In this document: positions 7,894 to 16,364 of the stretch, piece by piece
Layout of the letters: each line of letters starts with the position of its first letter
Numbering within the stretch: the first letter of the stretch is position 1
Source of the DNA: JAKLHL01 sp964411885
GTDB taxonomy: Bacteria > Bdellovibrionota > JAFGOL01
DNA: 38,745 bases
Direction of reading: 5' to 3'
Assembly (NCBI GenBank): GCA_964411885.1
Contig: CAYPMK010000011.1
Span: 1 to 38,745 of the forward strand
The notes under the pieces: generated by a model
The model's input: only the letters and a program-made list of their open reading frames with translations
Database searches by the model: none
Told to the model about the DNA's origin: nothing
Position numbers and translations under genes: made by a program

Positions 7894-8627
7894 GACCAAT
7901 AATTTTTGATATATTTGGCGAGCCGCTGTCTTCTTACTATTTCTTCATAAGCCTTGGCATCCTTATCGGCACATACATACTCTATCGTAATTCAAAAAAA
8001 GCAGGGTTAAATACAGCTTACATGTTGGATATAGCCATAATATGCATAATCTCTGGCTATATCGGTGGTAGGCTATTCCACATCATATTCTCTATGCCCT
8101 CTTATTATATAAATAATCCTTTAGAGATTTTTCAATTTTGGAAAGGTGGTTATGCAATATATGGGGCTATAATATTACCTATACTATTTATTTATCTCTA
8201 TGCAAGGTATAGAAAAATCCCAACATTAAGTGTAACAGACGCACTTGCACCAGCTTTATCAGCTGGAACTTTTATTGGTAGAATAGGTTGTTTGCTACAA
8301 GGTTGTTGTTACGGAAAAATAAGTTCTGTACCATGGGCAATTACAGATGCCTTTGGTATCGATCGTCATCCAACACAAATATACCTTTCATTACATGGCC
8401 TAATAATGTTCTTAATATTAGCTTATATATACAAGAATAAAAAATATGACGGCCAAACAACATATTGGTATTTTTTATTATACTCTTCTGGAAGATTCAT
8501 TATTGAAATATTTAGGGCAGACGAAAGAGGCGGTTTTCTTGGAATGTCTAGTTTCCAAATAATCTCCATCATTCTTTTTGTTTGGTCTATATGTAAGATA
8601 AGAAAGAATAGAAATAAATATGCTTAA
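7890..8627 (+). CDS. lgt: Prolipoprotein diacylglyceryl transferase
   Basis: First enzyme of lipoprotein maturation: transfers diacylglycerol from phosphatidylglycerol to the lipobox cysteine, in the inner membrane. The 245 residues carry about seven membrane segments and the Lgt signature: G-G-Y-A-I-Y-G at 86-92, G-R-I-G-C-L-L-Q-G-C-C-Y-G at 130-142 with the essential Arg at 131, H-P-T-Q-I-Y at 160-165, and R-A-D-E-R-G-G near the C terminus. The usual His of the GG-x-x-x-H-GG loop is Tyr here, which I recall as a common variant. Its start overlaps the lspA stop (ATGA), which places the two consecutive enzymes of the pathway in one operon after ileS. Confidence 0.96.
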   Translation: MRPIIFDIFGEPLSSYYFFISLGILIGTYILYRNSKKAGLNTAYMLDIAIICIISGYIGGRLFHIIFSMPSYYINNPLEIFQFWKGGYAIYGAIILPILFIYLYARYRKIPTLSVTDALAPALSAGTFIGRIGCLLQGCCYGKISSVPWAITDAFGIDRHPTQIYLSLHGLIMFLILAYIYKNKKYDGQTTYWYFLLYSSGRFIIEIFRADERGGFLGMSSFQIISIILFVWSICKIRKNRNKYA

Positions 8628-9378
8628 AACAATAGCCGTCATCATCGCATTACTACCATTGATAATTCAAGGCAAAACACCAGAAAGGGTAGTTGTATTA
8701 AGTCCAGCAACATTACGAACAATGAATGATATGGGGTTAATAGACAAGGTTGTGTGTGCAGCAGAACCATATAACAAAGATGTAATTAAGAAAGATATGA
8801 AAAGTATTGGTTTTTACCACAGACCAAACATAGAGCTTATAATCTCGTGTAAACCAGATCTTATAATCACAACTTACGCTGGTACTCCACCAGAAGTTTA
8901 TAAAAAATTAAAGAACATGGGCTATGACTTAATGCTCGAAAGACCAAAAGATATTAACTCAATAATAGATTTCATAGACGAGCTAGATAAAAAGTTCAAT
9001 ACTAATTCTAAAAAGATAAAACAAAAATTTAGATCTATCTGCAAAAAAGAAAATAAAAAAACTTTTGCAGTGCTCGTTGGTCTAGATCCTATATTCATTG
9101 CAGGCAAAGGATCTTTTGTTTCTGATGCAGTAGAATGTGCAGGTGCAAACAACGTGTTTAATGGTGAATATATAAGAACCAACATTGAATCGATGATCTT
9201 AAAAAACCCAGATATAATAGTGATAGCCTCTAAAAACCCAGATATGTTCAAAGATACAAAAAAGATAAAACAAAATTTCAAAAATATAATTGTAATAGAT
9301 CCAGAAGAGATACTTGAGCCATCAACAGGAATACTAAAGGGGATAGATCATTTAAAATATATATTTAGATCAAATTAG
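8620..9378 (+). CDS. Periplasmic binding protein, BtuF/FepB type
   Basis: A 252-residue protein with an N-terminal signal segment (M-L-K-T then about 14 hydrophobic residues) and the helical-backbone binding fold of vitamin B12 and iron-siderophore receptors (Peripla_BP_2 family): R-V-V-V-L-S-P at about 23-29, K-P-D-L-I-I-T-T at about 78-85, V-G-L-D-P-I-F-I-A-G-K-G near 156, and N-P-D-I-I-V-I-A in the second lobe. There is no lipobox cysteine, so it should be soluble in the periplasm. It overlaps lgt by 8 nt and so belongs to the ileS operon. No permease or ATPase lies nearby, so the ligand and partners are unknown. Its 3' end overlaps that of convergent priA by 14 nt. Confidence 0.8.
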   Translation: MLKTIAVIIALLPLIIQGKTPERVVVLSPATLRTMNDMGLIDKVVCAAEPYNKDVIKKDMKSIGFYHRPNIELIISCKPDLIITTYAGTPPEVYKKLKNMGYDLMLERPKDINSIIDFIDELDKKFNTNSKKIKQKFRSICKKENKKTFAVLVGLDPIFIAGKGSFVSDAVECAGANNVFNGEYIRTNIESMILKNPDIIVIASKNPDMFKDTKKIKQNFKNIIVIDPEEILEPSTGILKGIDHLKYIFRSN

Positions 9379-11320
9379 CTGGATCAACATCTATACTTAA
9401 CCTTACATCTCTTTTTCTTTTGTAAACCTTATCAAATATCCTTATAAGCCTGTTAAGCGTACCTCTACTTTTACCTTTTATTAGAGCATGAAAACGGAAT
9501 TTATTATTTACTACCTCTATTGGAGAAGAGACTGGGCCAAGAACAACAACATCCATTTTTTCTTTTTTTATTATATCTATTAGTATTGAACAGATCTGCT
9601 TTGCTTCTGCCAAGGCTGTTTTTTTAGACGAAGAACTTGTTTTAATATCTGCAAGAATCGCAAAAGGAGGATAAAAGGCATCTTTTCTATCTTCTATTTC
9701 TTGCTCATAAAAACCATCGAGGTCATTCTTTATGGCTTTTTGTATAGCAAAATGTTCTGGCAGATAACTTTGCACAACGACTTTTCCCTGACACATCCTG
9801 CCTGCTCTTCCACTAACCTGCGTTATTTGATGAAAGGTTCTTTCTGCAGATCTAAAATCTGGAACCTGCAACATGGTATCAGTATTTATTATTCCTACTA
9901 AATTAACGTCAGGGAAATCGTGACCCTTCCCAAGTATCTGTGTGCCTATTATTATATCAAGCTCTTTGTTAGATATCTTATTAAGCATCTCTGACAATTT
10001 TTTACTACTATCAATTTGGTCGCTGTCCATTATTGCAACTCTAGCATTAGGGAAAAGTTCTTTTATCTCTGCCAATATTCTTTCTGTACCTGTGCCAACT
10101 GAATAAATGTCGTGGCTACCACAAAAAGGACAGTAATTTGGCAAACCTCTTTCTTCTCCACAATAATGACACAACAAGGCTGATCTCTTTTTGTGTTCTG
10201 TCATGGTTATAGAACACTTACTACATTTAATGGACTTACCACAGGTTTTGCAAATAATGCTGTGGGCAAAACCACGGCGATTTATATATAAAATGACCTG
10301 ATGCTTGTTTGATATAGCCTCTGATATATGTTTAACCAATTCTTCTGACATATTATAAGTTCTTAACTTTGCTTTTTTCATATCTACCATCACAGTAGAA
10401 GGAAGACACAACCCACGAACTCTGTTCTTTATATATACATAATTTAGTTTACCTTGTTTTGTAGAAAATAATGTTTCTATACTCGGGGTTGCTGAACTAA
10501 GTACCATTTTTGCGTTAAACATCTTTGATAATACAAAAGAAAGATCTCTCGCATTGTATCTCAGTCGGTCCTCTTGCTTGTATGATGAGTCCTGCTCTTC
10601 ATCTACTATTACTAGGCCAAGATCCTTTATTGGAGCAAATACGGCAGACCTTGCTCCAATACATAAAAGACTTTTCCCTTCTAAAAGATCCTTCCAATTT
10701 TGATATCTTTTCTTAGGGCTCAGCCCACTATGAAGGACAGAGATCTTCCCTCCAAAGTGAGAACTTATCCTTTGTATCAATTGTGGTGTAAGTGCTATCT
10801 CTGGAACTATTAAAAGAACACCCTTGCCCTTTGATATAGTATCTTTGGCTATCTCTATATATACCTCTGTTTTTCCACTACCAGTAATACCGTGTAAAAG
10901 ATTTTTGTCATGTTTTCTTAAAGAACTTATTGCATCCAATTGTTCTTTGGTAAGATCAACAAGAGGGTCTTTGCTTGATATAAAAGTGTCGTTTGTTTCA
11001 TCTTTTTTTTCTTTTTTTGGGATGAACGACGGCGTTATTAAAGATAAGGTCTCGCCTAGCGGATAGTGATAATACTCAGAAACCCATTTATAGAATTCAA
11101 GATACTCTTTTGAGAAGTATGGACCACCATTGCAAACATTAATGATTTTTTTTGGATGTACACCTTCTTGGACTACAACGTTAGTGGAAACAACAAAACC
11201 ATAGCACTTGCTGTTCCCTATTGGAATCTCTACTCTTGTGCCTACAGCTAATAATTCATCACAAAAATAAGTAAGTGATCTTCCAAGTGGTCTAGATGGG
11301 GCTACATCTATGTAATGCAT
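9365..11320 (-). CDS. priA: Primosomal protein N' (replication restart helicase PriA), short form
   Basis: 3'-5' superfamily 2 helicase that reloads the replisome at stalled forks. Visible: an N-terminal 3'-end-binding domain (about 1-98), Walker A G-I-T-G-S-G-K-T near 144-151, the DEEQ box V-I-V-D-E-E-Q, paired zinc sites in C-K-T-C-x5-C-S-K-C and C-H-Y-C-x9-C-P-F-C, and G-R-A-G-R. The 651 residues are about 80 fewer than E. coli PriA. The shortfall falls between the N-terminal domain and the helicase core, where the winged-helix domain normally sits; only about 20 linker residues are present. ATG 11320 lies 9 nt after the upstream gene, so it is cotranscribed with dksA. Confidence 0.95.
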   Translation of the reverse strand: MHYIDVAPSRPLGRSLTYFCDELLAVGTRVEIPIGNSKCYGFVVSTNVVVQEGVHPKKIINVCNGGPYFSKEYLEFYKWVSEYYHYPLGETLSLITPSFIPKKEKKDETNDTFISSKDPLVDLTKEQLDAISSLRKHDKNLLHGITGSGKTEVYIEIAKDTISKGKGVLLIVPEIALTPQLIQRISSHFGGKISVLHSGLSPKKRYQNWKDLLEGKSLLCIGARSAVFAPIKDLGLVIVDEEQDSSYKQEDRLRYNARDLSFVLSKMFNAKMVLSSATPSIETLFSTKQGKLNYVYIKNRVRGLCLPSTVMVDMKKAKLRTYNMSEELVKHISEAISNKHQVILYINRRGFAHSIICKTCGKSIKCSKCSITMTEHKKRSALLCHYCGEERGLPNYCPFCGSHDIYSVGTGTERILAEIKELFPNARVAIMDSDQIDSSKKLSEMLNKISNKELDIIIGTQILGKGHDFPDVNLVGIINTDTMLQVPDFRSAERTFHQITQVSGRAGRMCQGKVVVQSYLPEHFAIQKAIKNDLDGFYEQEIEDRKDAFYPPFAILADIKTSSSSKKTALAEAKQICSILIDIIKKEKMDVVVLGPVSSPIEVVNNKFRFHALIKGKSRGTLNRLIRIFDKVYKRKRDVRLSIDVDPANLI

Positions 11321-11329
11321 AATTTAGTC

Positions 11330-12211
11330 TTATCTATAATCAAGCAAGTATTCAACGAGTTTCTTCTTATTATCTGTTAGGCTTGCTATATCAATAGCTT
11401 GTTGTCCTTGTTTTTGGAAAACATCCTCACTCAACTTTACACCTGTCTCGAAAGCTTTCACAAGATAGGAAACTTTTTCTATATCATTAACAAAAAGAGC
11501 TATCTTGCTAGGGAACGGGATTTCTGATGCATCTTTAATATAAGAAGATAAAAGTATTTCTATTTTATCACCACTGTTTTTCTTGCCATATATTCTTATC
11601 GGGCAAAAATCTACCTTATCCAGCCATATCTGTGGTGCTTTGGTTTTTATATTATCAAGGACAGAACTTAAAAGATCTTCACCATTTTTTGTATCTTCTA
11701 CTGCGGCTCTATAAGTGCTTTTATCCACCCCAATAATGAATATTGGCGTATTATTACTTTTTAATAATAAAGTGTCCTCTACCGGTACATAAGTACCTTC
11801 GTCTGTTCTTTTTATTGAGACAAAACCCTCTTTAATGTCTATGTTAAGAGATTTATAGTAGTCTATCGGATTAGCTAATCCAGTAAGAATATTATAATAG
11901 AAATTACTTCTAATACTTGAACAAGGGCCATTTATCTTTTTGCCAGAAATTGATATCTCACAATCAGATCCCCTTCTTAATAATGTAACTACATCTCCAG
12001 ACCTTTCAACTACAACTTTTATATTAGAAGGTTTAGAAAAGAATATTGATTCATTAAAAGAAAAACTATTATCGCCCAGAGCAACTTTTTGCTCTATTTT
12101 CATAGAACTAACTTTGTCTCTAGTGTGTCCAAACTGACGAACAGAAAATCCCGGAGGTAAGACCCCTGCACTGAGCGAAATAAGGTTTATTATGAGTATA
12201 TATAATATCAT
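11330..12211 (-). CDS. Unknown exported protein
   Basis: I do not recognise this 293-residue protein. An N-terminal hydrophobic stretch (I-L-Y-I-L-I-I-N-L-I-S-L) acts as a signal peptide or anchor. The remainder is mainly alternating beta-type sequence (residues 35-130 and 160-240) ending in a basic helical tail. The beta-rich middle, with outer-membrane-stress-like spacing, faintly resembles LolA-type lipid-binding folds, but no diagnostic motif is present and this is a guess. Its ATG overlaps the dksA stop (ATGA), and priA follows 9 nt downstream, so the three genes form one transcript. Confidence 0.7.
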   Translation of the reverse strand: MILYILIINLISLSAGVLPPGFSVRQFGHTRDKVSSMKIEQKVALGDNSFSFNESIFFSKPSNIKVVVERSGDVVTLLRRGSDCEISISGKKINGPCSSIRSNFYYNILTGLANPIDYYKSLNIDIKEGFVSIKRTDEGTYVPVEDTLLLKSNNTPIFIIGVDKSTYRAAVEDTKNGEDLLSSVLDNIKTKAPQIWLDKVDFCPIRIYGKKNSGDKIEILLSSYIKDASEIPFPSKIALFVNDIEKVSYLVKAFETGVKLSEDVFQKQGQQAIDIASLTDNKKKLVEYLLDYR

Positions 12212-12633
12212 TGTTCTGTTTTATTCGAGTTGGCGACCATGCTCTTGGCTTTTTGTGTTTTTTCAAACTCTTCCTGACAACTTATACAAAGTTTTGTTGT
12301 TGGATATACTTCAAGCCTTTTTGCTCCTATATCCACACCACACTCTTCGCAAACGCCAAAATCTTCTGTTTCTATTCTCTCAAGAGCCTCAACAATATCT
12401 TCATATTGAGAATCCTTTAGTTTTTTAACATTCATTTCGTTGCTTATATCTGTGTCGTGTGTTGCAAGATCGTTTGCATCTGCAAAAGTATTGTCTTCAT
12501 GTTCCTTAACAAGTTCAGCAGTAGAGTCGGCTTCTTTTTCAAACTCCTCTTTCATCTTTAGCAGTGTTTTTTGTATCTTCTTAAGATCTAGCTTCACCTT
12601 TTTTTCCATTTCTTTTTCCTTAGTTTTTACCAT
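12208..12633 (-). CDS. dksA: DksA/TraR-family RNA polymerase regulator
   Basis: Binds the RNA polymerase secondary channel and, with ppGpp, adjusts transcription at starvation. The frame is open from 12645, but the upstream ATGGAG itself supplies the GGAG Shine-Dalgarno (6-nt spacing) for ATG 12633, so I start there: 141 residues. A long helical hairpin occupies about 5-90. The acidic tip D-A-N-D-L-A at 52-57 matches the DxxDxA motif needed for activity. The C4 zinc finger has C95, C98, C116 and C119. It heads the operon with the unknown exported protein and priA; promoter at 12669-12697. Confidence 0.92.
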   Translation of the reverse strand: MVKTKEKEMEKKVKLDLKKIQKTLLKMKEEFEKEADSTAELVKEHEDNTFADANDLATHDTDISNEMNVKKLKDSQYEDIVEALERIETEDFGVCEECGVDIGAKRLEVYPTTKLCISCQEEFEKTQKAKSMVANSNKTEQ

Positions 12634-12668
12634 AATGATCTCCATTATTTGTGTTGTGTTAAAATCTT

Positions 12669-12697
12669 ATTATATCAAAGACTATTATTTTTTTGAA
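12669..12697 (-). promoter_or_regulatory. Predicted promoter of dksA operon
   Basis: Minus strand TTCAAA (12692-12697), 17-nt spacer, consensus TATAAT (12669-12674). The -35 lies inside the 3' end of the preceding methyltransferase gene. Predicted leader is about 30 nt. Confidence 0.55.
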
Positions 12698-13254
12698 TTA
12701 TTTTGACGTACCCATTCAGCTAGAGCCACAGACATTGCAACAGACACATTAAGGCTTTCCACCACCCCAACTTGTGGTATGTGCAAAGGCTTAATATCCT
12801 TGTAATCCTTGGGGTCAAAAGATAGCCCAAACTTTTCATGCCCAGCGATAAAGGCTGTTTTTGGCCCAAATTTAGTGTCAAATATTGAACCGCCTTCATA
12901 AGATGGCGGAAGTAGAGCAAATATTTCATAGTCTAAAGACCTAAGTTCTTTAATGGCCTCATCAATTGTTTTCAACATTCTTACCCTTGTGTGCCTTACC
13001 GCTCCAACCGCTGGATATGGATTAAAAAACTCAGTCCCTACAACAAAAACCTCCCTAACACCAAAAACGTTTCCGCTCCTTATTATTCTTGGAGTATTGA
13101 ACTCTCCTTTAAGGTTGTCCAGAACCGGAATAAGCTCATTGGGGCCAAATGGGGCAAGAACACTTTTTAACATTTCTTTTTTAAACTTATCTATAGCTTT
13201 TTTTGATGCTATTTTTTCTGCTTTCTCGTGTTCTATATATTTATCATTAGACAT
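12685..13254 (-). CDS. SpoU/TrmH-family RNA 2'-O-methyltransferase
   Basis: SPOUT-fold enzyme predicted to methylate a ribose 2'-OH in tRNA or rRNA using S-adenosylmethionine. The three family motifs are visible in 189 residues: N-T-P-R-I-I-R-S-G-N-V-F-G at about 53-65 (motif 1, with the catalytic-type N and R), F-I-A-G-H-E-K-F-G-L-S near 135-145 (motif 2), and the knot end I-P-Q-V-G-V-V-E-S-L-N-V-S-V-A near 159-173 (motif 3). It lacks the N-terminal L30-like domain of RlmB; instead there is a Lys-rich helix of about 35 residues. The substrate position cannot be told from sequence. The Shine-Dalgarno AGAGG precedes ATG 13254. It probably has its own promoter, divergent from the aldolase. Confidence 0.88.
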   Translation of the reverse strand: MSNDKYIEHEKAEKIASKKAIDKFKKEMLKSVLAPFGPNELIPVLDNLKGEFNTPRIIRSGNVFGVREVFVVGTEFFNPYPAVGAVRHTRVRMLKTIDEAIKELRSLDYEIFALLPPSYEGGSIFDTKFGPKTAFIAGHEKFGLSFDPKDYKDIKPLHIPQVGVVESLNVSVAMSVALAEWVRQNNSKK

Positions 13255-13267
13255 ATTTAATAACCTC

Positions 13268-13295
13268 TTGAAACAATACTAATGGATGATACATT
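13268..13295 (+). promoter_or_regulatory. Possible promoter of fba
   Basis: TTGAAA (13268-13273), 16-nt spacer, TACATT (13290-13295). It lies in the 82-nt divergent gap. The Shine-Dalgarno AAAGGAG follows at about 13323-13329. Confidence 0.35.
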
Positions 13296-13336
13296 AATCG
13301 TGCTTATAAATCCAATAAAGATAAAGGAGTTCAAAA

Positions 13337-14314
13337 ATGAAAAAAGTCTCTTATAAAGAATTAGGCCTAGCCAACACAAAAGAAATGTTCAAAAAAGCAT
13401 ACTCTGGTGGATACGCTATCCCCGGCTATAACTTCAACAATCTAGAACAGCTTCAAGCGATAATAAGAGGCTCAATAGAATCAAATGCACCAGTAATATT
13501 ACAGGTGTCAAGTGGTGCAAGAAAATATGCAGACCCTACAATGTTAAGATTTATGGCGCTGGGATCTGTTGAATATGCTAGAGCAAATGGTTCTAATATT
13601 CCTATCGTGCTACACCTCGATCACGGAAATAGTTTTGAACTTTGCAAATCTTGTATAGATAGTGGGTTCTCTTCTGTAATGATAGACGGAAGCCATTTGC
13701 CTTTTGAGGAGAACATAAAATTATCAAGACAAGTGGTTGAATATGCACATGCTAATGATGTAAGTGTAGAAGGTGAGCTTGGTGTTTTAGCAGGCATAGA
13801 GGACGAAGTACAGTCTGAACACTCTCACTATACAGATCCTGCTCAAGTACAAGAGTTCGTCGATAAAAGTGGCGTAGACAGTTTGGCAATATCAATTGGA
13901 ACATCCCATGGAGCATATAAATTCAAACTTAAACCCGGAGAAACAGTACCTCCACTAAGATTTGATATTTTAGAAGAAGTTTCCAAAAGATTACCCGGAT
14001 TCCCAATAGTTTTACATGGTGCATCATCTGTGGTTCAAAGTTACGTTGATATAATAAACAACTTTGGTGGTAAACTAGAAGGAACTGCCGGAGTACCAGA
14101 AGATCAATTAAGGAAAGCGGCAAAATCTGCAGTTTGTAAAATAAATATAGATAGCGACGGAAGACTTGTTTTTACAGCCATGGTGCGTAAATCATTGTTT
14201 GAGGATCCAAAGAATTTTGACCCAAGAACATACCTTGGTTCTGCAAGAGAAGAACTGGTTAAACTAATCGTTGCTAAGAACACCAACGTATTGGGTTGTG
14301 CTGGCAAAGCTTAA
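13337..14314 (+). CDS. fba: Class II fructose-bisphosphate aldolase
   Basis: Zinc-dependent aldolase that interconverts fructose 1,6-bisphosphate with DHAP and glyceraldehyde 3-phosphate; cytoplasmic. The 325 residues show the class II pattern: H-L-D-H-G at 93-97 (catalytic D95, zinc ligand H96), S-S-V-M-I-D-G-S-H at 112-120, V-E-G-E-L-G at 144-149 (metal ligand Glu), G-T-S-H-G-A near 189-194, V-L-H-G-A-S-S near 226-232, and K-I-N-I-D-S-D near 264-270 for phosphate binding. Preceded by AAAGGAG. It is alone on the plus strand between minus-strand operons. Confidence 0.95.
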   Translation: MKKVSYKELGLANTKEMFKKAYSGGYAIPGYNFNNLEQLQAIIRGSIESNAPVILQVSSGARKYADPTMLRFMALGSVEYARANGSNIPIVLHLDHGNSFELCKSCIDSGFSSVMIDGSHLPFEENIKLSRQVVEYAHANDVSVEGELGVLAGIEDEVQSEHSHYTDPAQVQEFVDKSGVDSLAISIGTSHGAYKFKLKPGETVPPLRFDILEEVSKRLPGFPIVLHGASSVVQSYVDIINNFGGKLEGTAGVPEDQLRKAAKSAVCKINIDSDGRLVFTAMVRKSLFEDPKNFDPRTYLGSAREELVKLIVAKNTNVLGCAGKA

Positions 14315-14336
14315 ATAGAATTTTAGAACCCATATA

Positions 14337-14525
14337 GTTGTTCGTTAGTATTTTTATGACTATCTCGGAGTTTTCGGGAAACCATTCTTGTCAGATTTTG
14401 CGTAAAAATTGCGTACGAGACCGATGCGAGCTACTGAGAGACAGCGGCGAGCTAGCAATTTTAGCAAAATGGGACTTAGAATGGTCGAAAACGTAGACCT
14501 AGTCATAAAAATACTAACGAACAAC
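14337..14525. repeat. 189-nt long inverted-repeat (quasi-palindromic) element
   Basis: The terminal inverted repeats are perfect over 26 bp: 14337-14362, beginning GTTGTTCGTTAGTATTTTTA, against 14500-14525. Inside, the arms stay partly complementary for another 55 bp or so (GTTTTCG / CGAAAAC, ACCATTCT / AGAATGGT, ATTTTGC / GCAAAAT, AAAATTGC / GCAATTTT), so the whole unit could fold into one long imperfect hairpin. The apex (about 14410-14456) is GC-rich, unlike the surrounding AT-rich DNA, and contains two copies of GCGAGCTA. No matching target-site duplication is visible. It fills the gap between convergent fba and dnaB. It could be a MITE, a structured RNA or a bidirectional terminator; I cannot decide. 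Confidence 0.85.
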
Positions 14526-14556
14526 AAGATTAGCGGCTTGAATATAACTTGGTATC

Positions 14557-15921
14557 TTAGACGTCGTATCCACCAAGTTCATATGGTTGCTGCCCCGCAT
14601 AATTCTCAAAAGAAGTAAATTGAGACAACCAACTAAGCTTAACACTATCAGTTCGTCCGTTCCTGTTCTTTGCAACAATTATATCAGAAACGCCTTTCCA
14701 GTTAGAATCCTTATCATAATAATCCTCTCTATAAATAAAGATTATTATGTCTGCGTCTTGTTCTATCGCACCAGATTCCCTTAAATTACTTAATTGAGGA
14801 CGTTTGTTCTCTGAGGCTCTTTTATCAACCTCTCTGTTTAATTGGCTCAAAGCTACAACGGGGACACCAAGTTCTTTGGCTATAGATTTTAATGTTCTTG
14901 ATATTTCTGATACCTCTTGCTCTCTGTTCTGGCTTTTTGAGCTAGAACCTGTTCGCATAAGTTGTAAGTAATCTATAAGTATAAGATCCAAACCTTCTCT
15001 TGATTTTATTCTTCTGCATTTAGAACGTATCTCACCCGGTGTTAGGCCAGAAGTATCGTCTACGAATATAAATGCTTCAGAAAGTTTTTCTCCAGCATTT
15101 GTGAACCTAGCCCATTCTGATTCATCTATCTTACCAGAGTTAACATTAGAAACGTTTATTTTTGCTTCGCTTGCCATAAACCTATTCAGAACTTCTTCTT
15201 TTCCCATTTCAAGACTGAAAACCATTACTTTCTTGTCGTTCATAAGAGCAGCGTTCTTTGCCATATTAAGTGCAAGGGCTGATTTTCCCATACTAGGTCT
15301 TGCCGCTATTATAACGAGCTGGCCGGGCCTAAAGCCTCCACTTACTATGTCATCAAGATCTTTATAGCCGGTGGACACAAATTCTGTCCCCTCTGTGTTT
15401 TGCATCATCTTGCTTATCTTTTGTTCTACAAGATCTTTAACAGGAACATAATTGTTCTGTATCTTACCACCAGTAACATCAAATATCTTAGACTCAGCAT
15501 CATTCAACAGGCTCTCTGTATCAAGGCCAGAGTCATAGATGTCATTTATTATACCAGTACAAGTTGAAAGAAGTGTCCTTTCAAGGCTTTTCTCTTTAAC
15601 TATTCTTGCATAATTCGCTGAATTAGATGCGTTGGGGACCATGCCCATCAACTCTACAAGATAGCCAGTATCACCAACAGCCTCTAAAGTCCCAAGCTTC
15701 TTAAGCTCCCCCTGAAGAGTAATTATGTCTATTGGTTCACCCCTAGAACTAAGACGCTTAACTGCTAAAAATATCTTTCTATGAGCTTCTCTATAAAAAT
15801 CCTCTTCGTTGATAAGGTCCAGAACCTCATATACAGCATTGGTATCCAAAAGGATCGAACCAAGGACACACTGTTCTGCTTCAAGGTCCTGTGGAGGCAG
15901 TCTATAGGATGAGGTATCCAT
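14557..15921 (-). CDS. dnaB: Replicative DNA helicase
   Basis: Hexameric 5'-3' helicase that unwinds the fork. The reading frame extends to a TTG at 15939, but ATG 15921 overlaps the rplI stop as TAATG and starts at the family position (MDTSSYRLPPQDLEAE), giving 454 residues. Visible: the N-terminal helical domain (10-110), a linker, then the RecA-like domain with Walker A A-R-P-S-M-G-K-S-A near 205, V-F-S-L-E-M in motif H1a, the Walker B I-L-I-D-Y-L-Q-L-M, and S-Q-L-N-R-E-V. It is the last gene of the rpsF operon, translationally coupled to rplI. No intein. Confidence 0.97.
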   Translation of the reverse strand: MDTSSYRLPPQDLEAEQCVLGSILLDTNAVYEVLDLINEEDFYREAHRKIFLAVKRLSSRGEPIDIITLQGELKKLGTLEAVGDTGYLVELMGMVPNASNSANYARIVKEKSLERTLLSTCTGIINDIYDSGLDTESLLNDAESKIFDVTGGKIQNNYVPVKDLVEQKISKMMQNTEGTEFVSTGYKDLDDIVSGGFRPGQLVIIAARPSMGKSALALNMAKNAALMNDKKVMVFSLEMGKEEVLNRFMASEAKINVSNVNSGKIDESEWARFTNAGEKLSEAFIFVDDTSGLTPGEIRSKCRRIKSREGLDLILIDYLQLMRTGSSSKSQNREQEVSEISRTLKSIAKELGVPVVALSQLNREVDKRASENKRPQLSNLRESGAIEQDADIIIFIYREDYYDKDSNWKGVSDIIVAKNRNGRTDSVKLSWLSQFTSFENYAGQQPYELGGYDV

Positions 15922-16364
15922 TATTCTTGGACCACCCAAACCTTAAGAGAAGATTCTACGCCGGTAAAAACTTTTACTTGTACAGTATATATACCAAGAA
16001 CCTTTATCGGTTCTGGTATAACAATGTCTTTTTTAGATATATTGAACCCGTCTTTCTTTAAAGCTGCTTCTATGTCTGCTGTTGTAACAGATCCAAATAT
16101 TTTTTCTTCTTCACCTACTTTTTTTGCAACGGTGCATGAGTGAGTCGAAAGCTTTTCTGCTATCTTTTCTGCTTCTTTCTTTTCTTTATTTAATTTATCT
16201 TGGATAACTTTCTTGTGATGTTCAATGTTCTTAACATTGCCGTCTTCTGCTAATACAGCGAACCCTTTAGGTATAAGAAAATTCCTAGCGTAACCTTCTG
16301 CTACGTTAACTATATCCCCACTTGCTCCAATCTTATCTAGATTCTTCTTTAAAATAACTTTCAT
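15921..16364 (-). CDS. rplI: 50S ribosomal protein L9
   Basis: Elongated protein at the base of the L1 stalk. The 147 residues show the L9 N-terminal domain M-K-V-I-L-K-K-N-L-D-K-I-G with the conserved G-Y-A-R-N-F-L-I-P-K-G at about 25-35, a long Lys/Glu-rich connecting helix (45-80), and the C-terminal domain. Starts at ATG 16364 overlapping the DUF2232 stop by 4 nt, and ends in TAATG coupling to dnaB. Confidence 0.97.
   Translation of the reverse strand: MKVILKKNLDKIGASGDIVNVAEGYARNFLIPKGFAVLAEDGNVKNIEHHKKVIQDKLNKEKKEAEKIAEKLSTHSCTVAKKVGEEEKIFGSVTTADIEAALKKDGFNISKKDIVIPEPIKVLGIYTVQVKVFTGVESSLKVWVVQE

Noticed and set aside
8620..9378. Complete vitamin B12 or siderophore uptake operon
   Set aside because: Only the binding protein is present; no permease or ATPase of that type lies nearby.
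14546..14579. 8-bp inverted repeat AACTTGGT / ACCAAGTT over the dnaB stop codon as terminator
   Set aside because: An 18-nt loop, no T-run and location partly in coding sequence make it a weak terminator; probably chance.
14409..14618. Plus-strand ORF across the inverted-repeat element into dnaB
   Set aside because: It is an open frame through hairpin DNA and the antisense of dnaB, with no Shine-Dalgarno and no protein-like sequence.
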